Numbered from the stretch's first letter, positions 43,684-54,910 are shown. The stretch is 64,000 bases of DNA from Sphingomonas palmae (GCF_900109565.1 NZ_FNZZ01000001.1:310001-374000); one strand, 5' to 3'. Notes: generated by a model not told the origin, from the letters alone. Numbers and translations: made by a program.

Positions 43684-46425
43684 TCAGAACTTTACACCCA
43701 GCCCCAGCGAGACCGAGGCGCCCACGTCGTAGCGGTTGTAGTAGATCCGCTGCGCGTCGAACTGCTGGTACTCCTTGTACGGCGTCGCGGTGATGTTGCG
43801 CGCCTCGAACTTGATCTCGGTGTCCACGCCCGCGATCCGAACGCCCTCGCGCGCGACGAAATCGAGCCGGAAGCCCGGATATTCGTACACGTCGGGCTGC
43901 GCGTTCGGACCGCGCGTCGTCACGCGCTTCGACGCGTAGTTGAGCAGCAGCGTCTGCTGCGACAGGTGATCGGTGTCCTCCAGCCCCAGCTGCAAATTGA
44001 CCAGATGATCCGACTGCCCCGTCAGCGGCGCACCGTCGCGGAAAAACAGGTTCGCGTCGCGCGACACGCCGTTGATCACGGTCTGATCGCCGTCCTGCAC
44101 CTTCAGCTTCGACTTGGTGTAGGTGTAATTGGCTATGGTCAGGAACCGGCGCGAAGCCCAGAAGTCGCCGCCGAGCCCCTCGAGCGGAAAGTATTTCTGC
44201 AACTCGACCTCGGCACCGTACAGCTGCGCTTCGGGCGCGGTCGCGAAGCTGGTCTGCACCTGGCCGACGATCGCCGAATAGGTTTCGATCGGCTTGTCGA
44301 TCTTCTTGTAGAAGCCCGACAGCGTGAAGCGCTGGTCGCGCCCGAAGAACCACTCGTAGCGCGCCTCGGCATTGTACAGCTGGCTGTCGACCAGCGAGTT
44401 GTTGCCGCGGAACAGGCGGTTGGTGTCGGTGTCGATGTACACCTGGCTGATCAGCTCGCGGAACTGCGGCCGCGCGATCGTCTTCGATCCGCTCGCGCGC
44501 AGCTGCATGCCGGGCTGCAACTCGTACGTCACCGTCAGTGACGGCAGCCAATAATCCTTGTTGAGCCGCGTATTAAGCTGCCCCGCCAGCCCGGGCAGTC
44601 CGGTGTTGAACACGTCGACCGCGTCGACCGTCTGCTTGGCGGTCTCGTACCGCACACCCGCGGTCACGTTCAGCGCCGGGGTCAGCTGCGCGATCACCTG
44701 ACCATAGCCCGCATGGGTGCGCAGCGCCGCGTCGAACGCCGCCGTCCCGTCCTGCGCGGTCGTTTCCTGCAGGTAGATGCCGTACGCCTGGATCGTCTGG
44801 TCGGCGAGCAGGTAATCCGGCCGCAACTGCTGCACCGCGATCGGCAGTGAATTGGCGAGGAAGCTGATCGCGCGCCGCACCGACGTGCGCTTGGTATCGG
44901 TGTAGGCGTAACCGACGCCCAGCTTGATCGCGCTGGTCAGCGAATAAACCAGATCGGCGCCGCCCGACCACAGATCCTCGTTCAGGTCGCTGAACGCGAC
45001 GTTCGCGCCGCCCTTGCCGCCGGTGCCCAGATTGTTGGTGAACTTGTTGCCGATCGGATCGAGCGGCAGGTTGGTGCGCACGTACAGGAACTCGCGCTCG
45101 TACGGCGCCTCGCGCTGCGAATTGGCGTAGCTGCCGCGCAGGTCGACCTTCAGGTCGTCGGTCGGCTTGAACTCGCCCGTCAGCTGCGTGTCGATCAGCT
45201 GGCGCTCGTACCAGCCGGTGTTCTGGAGCAGCAGGTCCTGGCCCGCGCGGTCGAGGTCGAAGCCGAGCCCCAGCCGCGCCTGCTTGATCGTGTCGCGGAC
45301 GTACAGGTTGGTCCAGCGGATCACGTTGTCGCCGAATTCGGCGTTGATCCCCAACAACCCGTTCACCACCACGCGGTTGTCGGTGATGACGCGGTTGAAG
45401 CTGTTCTGCAGCGTGCCCTCTTCGCCGACACCATTTGCGAACTGCTGCAACGTCTGGCGCGTGCGCCACGTGTTGCCGATGCCCGCCGACGCCAGCACGC
45501 CGAGACGCACCCCGCCCATGTCGAAGCTCGTGCCCCCGGTCAGATTGCCCGCGAAGTTGATCGGCATCTGATATTGCGTCTGCAACACCGAGGTGCGCGA
45601 ATTAACCAGGCTGGTCGCGATCTCGCCCAGCTGCGCGCGCGTGAACGTCGCGTTCTCGCCGATCGGCGATCCGCTGTCGAGCGCAGCCTTGAGCGGTCCC
45701 GGCACGTCGCGCGTGCCGTTGTCGAACCCGGTCCAGTCGGTCGGACTGCCGTAATAAACGTAGCCGAGATTGCCGGTCGTATAGCTGTCGCCGCTGATCG
45801 ATCCCGACACGCTCAGGAACGGCTCGTTGGGTGTCGTCTTGGTCGTCAGGTTGATGACACCGCCGCCGAACTCGCCGGGGAAATTGGCCGAATAGCTCTT
45901 CTGCACCAGGCTCGACGCGATCACGTCGGTCGGAAAGATGTCGAGCGGCACGACGCGGCGCAGCGGCTCGGGGCTCGGCAGCGGCGAACCGTTAAGCAGT
46001 GCGAGGCTGTAGCGATCGCCCAGACCGCGGACGTAGACGAACCCGCTGCCGACGACCGACAGGCCGGTCACGCGCTGCAACGCACCCGCGATGTCGCCCT
46101 CGCCCGTCCGCGCGATATCCTCGGTCGACAGGACCGAGATCACCTGCGGCGCGGTCTGCGTCGGATTGGCGCGGGTGCGCCCTACGACGACGATGTCGTC
46201 TCCGCCGCCCGGGATCGACACCTGCGGGCCGACGCTCTGCGTCTCGCCGCTCGTCTCCGCCTCGTCCTGCGTCGGGCTGCCCGACGGGCTCGACGGCGTG
46301 GCACCCGGCGCCCCGGTGGTCGGCGTGTTCGAGCCCGACGCCTGCGCGAAGGCAGTGGCAGGCGCGAACAGGCACGTGGTCAACAACAAGGCGCTCGCCA
46401 ACGGCAGCCGCTTGGACATCTTCAT
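43684..46425 (-). CDS. TonB-dependent receptor paired with a surface lipoprotein
   Basis: The 913-residue outer-membrane protein has a signal peptide ending near TAFAQA, a Ser/Thr/Gly-rich linker, a TonB-box-like DDIVVVGRTR, a plug (ISVLSTEDIARTGEGDIAGA, YVRGLGDRYS, FPGEFGGGVINL) and a barrel ending in SLGLGVKF. It is of the large receptor type abundant in sphingomonads and caulobacters; the substrate is unknown. The start may be ATG 46425 or 46419 (better spacing to GGGGGA). It follows the lipoprotein gene by 69 bp, with a hairpin between. Confidence 0.9.
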   Translation of the reverse strand: MKMSKRLPLASALLLTTCLFAPATAFAQASGSNTPTTGAPGATPSSPSGSPTQDEAETSGETQSVGPQVSIPGGGDDIVVVGRTRANPTQTAPQVISVLSTEDIARTGEGDIAGALQRVTGLSVVGSGFVYVRGLGDRYSLALLNGSPLPSPEPLRRVVPLDIFPTDVIASSLVQKSYSANFPGEFGGGVINLTTKTTPNEPFLSVSGSISGDSYTTGNLGYVYYGSPTDWTGFDNGTRDVPGPLKAALDSGSPIGENATFTRAQLGEIATSLVNSRTSVLQTQYQMPINFAGNLTGGTSFDMGGVRLGVLASAGIGNTWRTRQTLQQFANGVGEEGTLQNSFNRVITDNRVVVNGLLGINAEFGDNVIRWTNLYVRDTIKQARLGLGFDLDRAGQDLLLQNTGWYERQLIDTQLTGEFKPTDDLKVDLRGSYANSQREAPYEREFLYVRTNLPLDPIGNKFTNNLGTGGKGGANVAFSDLNEDLWSGGADLVYSLTSAIKLGVGYAYTDTKRTSVRRAISFLANSLPIAVQQLRPDYLLADQTIQAYGIYLQETTAQDGTAAFDAALRTHAGYGQVIAQLTPALNVTAGVRYETAKQTVDAVDVFNTGLPGLAGQLNTRLNKDYWLPSLTVTYELQPGMQLRASGSKTIARPQFRELISQVYIDTDTNRLFRGNNSLVDSQLYNAEARYEWFFGRDQRFTLSGFYKKIDKPIETYSAIVGQVQTSFATAPEAQLYGAEVELQKYFPLEGLGGDFWASRRFLTIANYTYTKSKLKVQDGDQTVINGVSRDANLFFRDGAPLTGQSDHLVNLQLGLEDTDHLSQQTLLLNYASKRVTTRGPNAQPDVYEYPGFRLDFVAREGVRIAGVDTEIKFEARNITATPYKEYQQFDAQRIYYNRYDVGASVSLGLGVKF

Positions 46426-46452
46426 TCCCCCAAAATCCTCAGATGCGAATCA

Positions 46453-46476
46453 GGGGACGGCATCGCTGCCGCCCCC
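46453..46476 (-). terminator. Intercistronic hairpin between lipoprotein and TonB receptor genes
   Basis: A 9-bp stem with one G-U pair (46453-46461 with 46468-46476, 6-nt loop) lies in the 69-bp gap. There is no T-run on the minus strand, so it may be an attenuator or an mRNA-stabilising element that sets the ratio of the two proteins. Confidence 0.45.
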
Positions 46477-46494
46477 TTGCGTGACCCGCGGGTC

Positions 46495-48087
46495 TCAGGT
46501 GGTCGGCAAGCTCAGGCAGGAACCGTTCGAGCTGCCGAAATCGGCGTAGCTCAAGTTGCAGGTCCAGTTGCGGTACCAGGTGTCGCTCGCGTTGCGCACC
46601 GCGCCGACGTACGGCGCCGACTGGAAGAAGCCGCCCGAGTTCACCACGCTCGTGCTCGACGGGTCGACCGCGGTCGCCGCCGTCTCGTTGGCGCCGTTAA
46701 TGAACGTGCTGGTCAGCGTCGAGGTGAAGGCCGCGTTGTTGTTGCGCCCGCCGTTGAAGATCGCCGCGACCTGATCGGTCGTGACCCCGCCCGTGCCGCT
46801 GAACGCCGGATTGCAACCCGACAGCAGCACCGAGGTGAAGCTCGGCGGCCCCGCCTTATCGGTCGCGGCGTTCGCCGGTGCCACCGTCGTCGCGCTGTTG
46901 ATGCGCACGCACGGCAAGCCTGAGTCGGTCACCACCACGCCGTTGTAGAGCGAGTAATCGGCGCCGCCGCGGAACAGCATCACCGACGCGTCCGACCCGA
47001 TCTTGGAATGGTGGATGAAGGTGAAGTTGGCGAGGCGCACGTTGGAGCGCGGGGTCGCGTCCTCGTTGCCGTTCGAGTCGTGCTCGATCATCGCGTCGCC
47101 CGAGCTGCCGCCCGGCCGCTGGATCGCAATGACGTACTGGATGAAGCCCTTGTAGCCGACGTCGGTGTCGAGCGAGTCGTCGTCCGCGCCCGAGATCACG
47201 AGGTAGTTCATGTTCGGGCGACCGCCGAACACCTCGATCCCGTCATCGGACGAGTTGACCGACTGGAAATGGTCGATCTGCGTGCCCGACCCGACGCCCG
47301 ACGGGGTCAGCGACTGGAGCTCGCGATCGGGCGCCAGCGCGTAGCCCGAGTAGCGGATCTGCGTGTAGCTCATCCGGCCCGAGCTGTCGGTCGGCTGCGC
47401 GCCGCCGTAGAGCGCGCCCGACGTGCCTTCGGTGTCGCGCGAGCAGTTCGCGCTACCCGGCGTCGCCGACGGCTCCGAACAGTCGGTGATCGGCGCGCGG
47501 CCGAGCAGCACCACGCCGCCCCACTGGCCCTGCGAGGTCGCGTCGTTGGTGCCGACGACGTTGGCGCGGCTGGTGAAGATGATCGGCTGCGTCGGCGTGC
47601 CGACCGCGTTGATCTGGTTGCCGCGGTTGACCGTCAGGAACGCGGTGCCGGTGGAAGCAAAGATGATGACGCCCGGATCGATGCCCAGCGTGACCTGATA
47701 CCCGGTCGAGGTCGCACCCTGGTCGGTGCCGACGTCGACGCGCCCGTCGAGCGAGTAGATCACACCCGTGGTCTTCGCCAGCTGCGTCGAGGCGGTAAAG
47801 CGGGTCGGCAGCGCGCAATTGCGGTACGTGCCGGTCGGACCCGAGATCGTGCCACGATCGACCAGCGGGTTCGGGCCCGCGATCGTCGGGCAGCTCGCCG
47901 CCGCGGTGACCAGCCCGGTGCCGGTGCCCGGCGTCGGGGTCGGCGTGGGAGCAGGCGCGGGCGTCGGCGACGGCAGCACGATCACGCCCTCGCCCGGCGA
48001 GGCGATGTCGTCGGCACCGCACGCGCTCAGCGCCGCGGTCGCGCAGCCGAGCATAAGCATGAGCGAAGCGCGCTTGAAGTTCTGCAT
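46495..48087 (-). CDS. Large repeat-rich lipoprotein, probable beta-helix surface protein
   Basis: The 530-residue protein has a lipoprotein signal (SLMLMLGCATAALSAC, lipobox LSAC), a Pro/Thr-rich linker of TPTPTP type (about residues 40-55) and a long Gly/Ser/Asn/Thr-rich region. Strand-turn units such as TQPIIFTSRANVVGTN, DGIEVFGGRPNMNYLVIS and DSLDTDVGYKG suggest a right-handed beta-helix. Paired Cys residues in the second half could form disulphides. GGAG lies 6 nt before the ATG at 48087. It precedes the TonB receptor, so it may be the surface partner that captures the receptor's substrate. Function is unknown. Confidence 0.82.
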   Translation of the reverse strand: MQNFKRASLMLMLGCATAALSACGADDIASPGEGVIVLPSPTPAPAPTPTPTPGTGTGLVTAAASCPTIAGPNPLVDRGTISGPTGTYRNCALPTRFTASTQLAKTTGVIYSLDGRVDVGTDQGATSTGYQVTLGIDPGVIIFASTGTAFLTVNRGNQINAVGTPTQPIIFTSRANVVGTNDATSQGQWGGVVLLGRAPITDCSEPSATPGSANCSRDTEGTSGALYGGAQPTDSSGRMSYTQIRYSGYALAPDRELQSLTPSGVGSGTQIDHFQSVNSSDDGIEVFGGRPNMNYLVISGADDDSLDTDVGYKGFIQYVIAIQRPGGSSGDAMIEHDSNGNEDATPRSNVRLANFTFIHHSKIGSDASVMLFRGGADYSLYNGVVVTDSGLPCVRINSATTVAPANAATDKAGPPSFTSVLLSGCNPAFSGTGGVTTDQVAAIFNGGRNNNAAFTSTLTSTFINGANETAATAVDPSSTSVVNSGGFFQSAPYVGAVRNASDTWYRNWTCNLSYADFGSSNGSCLSLPTT

Positions 48088-48181
48088 TGAACACTCCCGA
48101 ACCGTTGATGACGGGCGCTTGTTGGGCGCCCGGCCGACTCGTTCCCCCGTGCCGGCCTCCACGCCGCGCTAGGCGTCGTGG

Positions 48182-48242
48182 ATGACAGCGGCATGGAGGT
48201 TCAGAGACACGGGAGTGACGGTAGCGTTTCGGTTCCGTGACA
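48182..48242 (-). promoter_or_regulatory. 11-bp phased TGTCA-like repeat array (Pho-box-like)
   Basis: On the minus strand TGTCAC, CGTCAC, TGTCTC and TGTCAT begin at 48242, 48220, 48209 and 48187; all distances are multiples of 11 bp (22, 11, 22). PhoB boxes are direct repeats of CTGTCAT with an 11-bp period. The array lies 95-155 bp before the lipoprotein start, in the gap after the oxidoreductase gene. Control by PhoB is inferred. Confidence 0.42.
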
Positions 48243-48278
48243 ATCGCAGGAGACGCGACTTAGGTCAGCAATCTTTTC

Positions 48279-49271
48279 TCATTCGCCCTGCATGGACAGC
48301 ACGACCTTGCCGCGCGGATGCTCGTCGTGCGTGTAGGCGTAAGCCTCGCGGACCTGATCGAACGCGAACGTCCGGTCGACCGCAACCTTGACCGTCCCCG
48401 CCGCAACCAGTTCGGCGACTTGCGCCAACTGCGCGCCGTTCGGCTCGGCATGCCAGCGCGGCACCGTGCGGATGCCGAGTTCGCGCCCCCTCTCTTCGTC
48501 CGGGCCGAGCGTCGACACCATCGTCCCGCCCTTCTTCAACAGGGTGAACGACCGCGCCTGCGTCTCGCCGCCCTGCGTGTCGTAGACGAGGTCGAGGTCG
48601 GTTGCGTGATCCTCGAACCGCTCGTTCTTGTAGTCGATCGCGCGCTCGACACCCAGCGATCGGACGTAGTCGAGGTCGCGCCCGCTCGCGGTGGCGAAGA
48701 CAGTCGCCCCCTTCCACACCGCGAACTGCACCGCCAGGTGCCCGACCCCGCCGGCTGCGCCGTGGATCAGCACGCGCTGCCCCGCCTCCAGCTTTCCATG
48801 ATCGAACAGTCCCTGCCATGCGGTCATCGCGGCGAGCGGCAAGGCTGCCGCGGTCGCGTCGTCGATCTGCTCGGGCGTTGCCACCAGCTCGACCGCCTTC
48901 ACCACCACGTAATCGGCCTGCGCACCGCGATCCTGGCCGATGAACGCTATCACGCGGTCACCGACACTCCGCATATTGTGCGCGCGCGTCCCCAGCGCCT
49001 CGATCCGTCCCGAAAGGTCGCGCCCGAGCGCGAACGGCAACTGGTCCGCGCCCTTTGGCGGAAACTCGCCCGCCGCGGTCTTCCAGTCGACCGGGTTGAT
49101 GCTCGCCGCGGCCACGCGCACCAACACCTCGTCGTCGACCGCCTGCGGTACTGGCCGCTCCGACAGCGCGATCACGTCGAGATCGCCGAAATGGTCTATC
49201 CACACGGTTCGATTGGGGACGAGCGGCTGGTGCTGGTCGGCCACCGTCTGATCGGGGGTCTGGTCGGTCAT
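48279..49271 (-). CDS. NADP-dependent quinone-oxidoreductase-like alcohol dehydrogenase
   Basis: The 330-residue MDR-superfamily protein has an N-terminal GroES-like domain (VRVAAASINPVDWKTAAGEF, FALGRDLSGRIEALG) and a Rossmann domain with VLIHGAAGGVGHLAVQFA. The zinc-binding Cys/His set of classical alcohol dehydrogenases is absent, so it is of the zinc-free quinone oxidoreductase/enone reductase type. The ATG at 49271 is about 12 nt after GGAG. Substrate unknown. Confidence 0.9.
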   Translation of the reverse strand: MTDQTPDQTVADQHQPLVPNRTVWIDHFGDLDVIALSERPVPQAVDDEVLVRVAAASINPVDWKTAAGEFPPKGADQLPFALGRDLSGRIEALGTRAHNMRSVGDRVIAFIGQDRGAQADYVVVKAVELVATPEQIDDATAAALPLAAMTAWQGLFDHGKLEAGQRVLIHGAAGGVGHLAVQFAVWKGATVFATASGRDLDYVRSLGVERAIDYKNERFEDHATDLDLVYDTQGGETQARSFTLLKKGGTMVSTLGPDEERGRELGIRTVPRWHAEPNGAQLAQVAELVAAGTVKVAVDRTFAFDQVREAYAYTHDEHPRGKVVLSMQGE

Positions 49272-49390
49272 GGCGTGTCTTGCTCCGCTGGTTCGGACAG
49301 CGCCAACGGACGACCATCGTGAGCGATCCCCGCCCCGACCGGCGGCAGATACGACAAGGCCCGCCGCCATCGCTGGCTGCGGGCCTGAAA

Positions 49391-49465
49391 TGGTGGGCGC
49401 GACAGGGATTGAACCTGTGACCCCACCCGTGTGAAGGGTGTGCTCTACCGCTGAGCTACGCGCCC
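49391..49465 (-). tRNA. tRNA-Val (CAC)
   Basis: A 75-nt cloverleaf with encoded CCA: acceptor GGGCGCG/CGCGCCC, anticodon stem CACCC/GGGTG with loop TTCACAC (anticodon CAC), T-arm with TTCAATC. Confidence 0.97.
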
Positions 49466-49542
49466 GATCCGTGTCGGAGCGGCGCGTTTAGGCAAGCACC
49501 GCCTGCCTGTCCAGCGCAAAAGCGCTCGTCCGAGAACCCGGC

Positions 49543-49824
49543 TCACTTTGCGACGTTGAGCGAGTCCTTCAACACCTTGCCCGCCTTGAACTTGGGCTGC
49601 GTGCTCGCCTCGATCGTCATCGGCTCGCCGGTGCGCGGATTGCGCCCGGTCGACGCCTTGCGCTTGCTGACCGCGAACGTGCCGAAACCGACCAGCCGCA
49701 CTTCCTCGCCCTTTTTCAGGCAAGTCGAGATCGTGTCGAACACCGCCTCGACCGCGCGCACCGCCTCGGCCTTGCCCAGCCCCGCGTTGGTCGCGACCTG
49801 CGCGATCAGTTCCTGCTTGTTCAT
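49543..49824 (-). CDS. hupB: DNA-binding protein HU
   Basis: The 93-residue protein has the HU N-terminus [37 protein letters not shown] (beta-arm) and the C-terminal helix. It is a nonspecific nucleoid protein. It lies downstream of lon on the same strand, the widespread lon-hupB order, 213 bp away with its own probable promoter region. Confidence 0.95.
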   Translation of the reverse strand: MNKQELIAQVATNAGLGKAEAVRAVEAVFDTISTCLKKGEEVRLVGFGTFAVSKRKASTGRNPRTGEPMTIEASTQPKFKAGKVLKDSLNVAK

Positions 49825-50000
49825 CCCCGAGAACCCCCGTGTTACGCTTCGGTGTTGCAGTAAGAAAATGGCGCGCGGATTCGCCGACCGGCGACCCGCA
49901 TCTCCCCAGTAAGGCCGTGAGCCCGATCCGAGTCAAACGAAACCGCCGCGCACCTGTACCGATGCGCGACGGTCCGTGTTGTCGCTACCACGCTCGCGTC

Positions 50001-50031
50001 GTCACGGCGACGCTCGTTATGCAGCCGTGAC
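50001..50031 (-). terminator. Hairpin just after lon
   Basis: GTCACGGC (50001-50008) pairs perfectly with GCCGTGAC (50024-50031) across a 15-nt loop, starting 7 bp past the lon stop. It is probably the lon terminator, although no T-run follows. Confidence 0.5.
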
Positions 50032-50037
50032 GTTACC

Positions 50038-52434
<2,397 letters not shown>

Positions 52435-52446
52435 GAAAACTCCGGG

Positions 52447-52465
52447 GTCGCCGAACAGCGGCGAC
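52447..52465 (-). promoter_or_regulatory. Hairpin in lon 5' leader next to the ribosome site
   Basis: GTCGCCG (52447-52453) pairs with CGGCGAC (52459-52465), 5-nt loop, ending about 3 nt before the lon ribosome site. It may control ribosome access or simply shield the leader. Confidence 0.4.
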
Positions 52466-52476
52466 GTTCACGATCC

Positions 52477-52504
52477 TATATGGTGCGCCGGCGATTTCCA
52501 TCAA
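52477..52504 (-). promoter_or_regulatory. Candidate lon promoter
   Basis: On the minus strand TTGATG (52504-52499) and CATATA (52482-52477) are separated by 16 bp, about 45-70 bp before the lon start. A heat-shock sigma factor site was considered, but the match is not strong enough to assign. Confidence 0.35.
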
Positions 52505-52887
52505 TCGTTGCGGCTGCGGTACGCCCGGGCTGTCCTAAGCGGCCCCGCACGTGTCATGCTGCGCACGATGCCGCCGCTCTCCCCGATCGTCCGCCACGTC
52601 CAATGGTCTCGGCTTGCCCTGTCGACCGCTTGCTCCGGGTCGCTCTGCGAAAAAGGTCCGGTTTGATATCAACTTCGCAGATAGTTCAGCCCCGTCTCAA
52701 CTTGGCTAAGAGGCCACTGAAAGGCTCGCAGCTTTCAGGAAAGTGTTTTAGAACAGCAGCTTCCCTTGCCATTTTCATCCCGCTTGCCGCCTTGGACGCG
52801 TAAGTTGATACGAGAAACAAAACCCTCCGCCATTCTCAACTTCCTCAACTTGTCATTTCTGCAATCGCTCAATCATCCGAGAACCCG
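52505..52887. other. Gene-free, AT-richer gap between lon and the M1 peptidase gene
   Basis: The 453-bp divergent gap from the lon start (52434) to the peptidase start (52888) has the lon promoter region at its left end. The part from about 52660 to 52880 is clearly richer in A and T than the rest of the window and holds CAACTT at least four times (e.g. 52670, 52698 and a close pair near 52840-52855). No convincing coding region, tRNA or transposase remnant was seen. Confidence 0.6.
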
Positions 52888-54600
52888 ATGCCCCGTCTGA
52901 CTGCTGCCCTCCTCGCCCTCCCGCTCATGGCACTCGCCCCACCGCCGAAGGGCAGCCCGCCGATCTCGGAGCAAACACAGCGCTCCGGCGGCCCGCTGCT
53001 GCCCGAACAAACCGCGCTACGCTTCGATCACGCCGACCTGTCATTCGAGGTGTTGCCCGAGCGTCAGGCACTGAACGGCGTCGCCACGCTCACCTTCACC
53101 GCCCGCGCAGCCCTCACCCGATTGCTGATCGACCTAGACCGCAACCTGCCGATCTCTGCGATCAGCATCGACGGACGACCGCTCGCCCGCACTGCGTGGA
53201 CCAACCCGGATGGTCGCCTCACGATCACGCTTCCCCGTGCCCTCCCGGCCGGCAAACGGGTCGTCGCCCGGATCAGCTACGGCGGCACCCCGCACGTCGC
53301 CGTCAATGCACCGTGGGACGACGGCATGGTGTGGTCGAAGACACCCGATGGCCGCACCTGGTTCGCCACCACGGCCGAGGGCTACGGCTGCGACCTGTTC
53401 TGGCCCTGTCTCGACTTCCCGACCGGCGAGCCGGCCTCGGTCGACCTCCACATCACCGTACCGGCGGGGCTCAAGGCACCGTCGAACGGTCGCCTGGTCG
53501 GCATCGACCGGCTTCCCGACGGTCGCACCCGCTGGAACTGGCGCGCACGCCAGCCGAATACCTACGCCATCGCCCTCAACGTCGGTCCGTACGAGGAGAT
53601 TTCGGGCACGTACAAAAGCCGCTTCGGCAACACGATCCCGATGAGCTACTGGTATCTGCCCGGCGAGAAGGTGAAGGCAGAGGCGCTGTTCGCCGAGTTC
53701 GCCCCGACACTCGATTTCTTCGAGGCGACCGTCGGCCCATATCCCTTCGGTGACGAGAAAGTCGGCGTGGTCGAAACCCCGCACAAGGGCATGGAGCACC
53801 AGACGATCAACGCCTACGGCAACAATTATGCCAAGGCACCCGAGGGGTTCGACTGGCTGTTCCACCACGAACTCAGCCACGAATGGTTCGGCAACCAACT
53901 CACCGCCGCCAACTGGGACGATTACTGGCTGCACGAAGGCTTCGGCAGCTACATGCAGCCCCTCTACGGCCGCTGGCGCGAGGGTGACGCCCGCTACCAC
54001 GTCATGCTCGATACGCAGCGGAACCTGATCGCGAACGACCATCCCATCGTGCGCGACAAGGTGCTCACCGAGGAAGAGGTCTACGAACCCAAGCTCGGCG
54101 GTCCCGGCACCGACATCTACTACAAGGGATCGTGGATGCTCCACACCTTGCGCTGGCTGATCGGCGACGCCGCCTTCTTCAAGGCGATGCGGATGGAGGT
54201 CTATGGCCGCGACGATCCGAAGCCCGGCAACTTCACCCCGCGCTACGGATCGACCCGCGAGTATCAGCGGATCGTCAATCAGGTCACCGGCAAGAACTAC
54301 GACTGGTTCTTCGACGCCTATTTGCGCCAGGCAGCACTACCCGATCTGGTCGCCACACCCCTGCCCGACGCCCGCACCGAGCTGCGCTGGAAAGCCCCCG
54401 GGGGCGGTGCGTTCCCGATGCCGATTGAGGTCAGCCTCAACGGCAAGGTACAGCGTCTCGCAATGACAGACGGCGTCGCCACCATCGCCACACCACCCGG
54501 CACGCACCTCGTCATCGATCCGGAGGCGCGTGTGTTGCGGCGCAATCCGGCCGTTGAGGCGTTCCGTGCCTGGACGAACCAGCAGAGGTCACGCAAATGA
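52888..54600 (+). CDS. M1 family metallopeptidase
   Basis: The 570-residue zinc aminopeptidase-like protein has a signal peptide (LTAALLALPLMALAPPP), the M1 beta-saddle domain, and the zinc site H327ExxH331 (HHELSHEWFG) with E350 (LHEGFGSY). The exopeptidase motif GxMEN is present as G-M-E-H-Q (residues 301-305), with His in place of Asn. It probably trims peptides in the periplasm. It is followed, overlapping by 4 bp, by a small membrane protein gene. Confidence 0.9.
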   Translation: MPRLTAALLALPLMALAPPPKGSPPISEQTQRSGGPLLPEQTALRFDHADLSFEVLPERQALNGVATLTFTARAALTRLLIDLDRNLPISAISIDGRPLARTAWTNPDGRLTITLPRALPAGKRVVARISYGGTPHVAVNAPWDDGMVWSKTPDGRTWFATTAEGYGCDLFWPCLDFPTGEPASVDLHITVPAGLKAPSNGRLVGIDRLPDGRTRWNWRARQPNTYAIALNVGPYEEISGTYKSRFGNTIPMSYWYLPGEKVKAEALFAEFAPTLDFFEATVGPYPFGDEKVGVVETPHKGMEHQTINAYGNNYAKAPEGFDWLFHHELSHEWFGNQLTAANWDDYWLHEGFGSYMQPLYGRWREGDARYHVMLDTQRNLIANDHPIVRDKVLTEEEVYEPKLGGPGTDIYYKGSWMLHTLRWLIGDAAFFKAMRMEVYGRDDPKPGNFTPRYGSTREYQRIVNQVTGKNYDWFFDAYLRQAALPDLVATPLPDARTELRWKAPGGGAFPMPIEVSLNGKVQRLAMTDGVATIATPPGTHLVIDPEARVLRRNPAVEAFRAWTNQQRSRK

Positions 54601-54872
54601 ATGATCGCACAACCGTCAATGCCGGCGACGACAATACGGTTCTCGGCCTGAAACGAGCGGGCGAAATGGCGGCCGTGTTCATGATCGGTGACGGTCTGCT
54701 CGGCATCCTCCAACCCACCCGCCACGTCGATCTGTGGCGATCGGAGGTCGGGGTCGTCGATGCCTTGGTGGCACCGTTCGGAGGAAAGCCGACACGGCGC
54801 CGTCTCTACGGCCTCGTCCAGTTATCCGCGGGCATCGCCCTCGCTGCGGCCTTGCGCCCGAAAAAGGATTGA
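54597..54872 (+). CDS. Small hypothetical membrane-associated protein
   Basis: The 91-residue protein is not recognised. It has two hydrophobic stretches (AGEMAAVFMIGDGLLGIL and LVQLSAGIALAAALRP) with a basic end, as in small membrane-anchored proteins. The ATG overlaps the M1 peptidase stop (ATGA), so the two are made together; a partner or accessory role is possible. Confidence 0.65.
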   Translation: MNDRTTVNAGDDNTVLGLKRAGEMAAVFMIGDGLLGILQPTRHVDLWRSEVGVVDALVAPFGGKPTRRRLYGLVQLSAGIALAAALRPKKD

Positions 54873-54878
54873 GGAGAC

Positions 54879-54903
54879 GGCACCCCGCAGCGCGCGAGGT
54901 GCC
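54879..54903. terminator. Weak hairpin between convergent genes
   Basis: GGCACC (54879-54884) and GGTGCC (54898-54903) can pair around a 13-nt loop between the small membrane protein gene and the NTF2-like gene. Confidence 0.3.
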
Positions 54904-54910
54904 CAATCGA

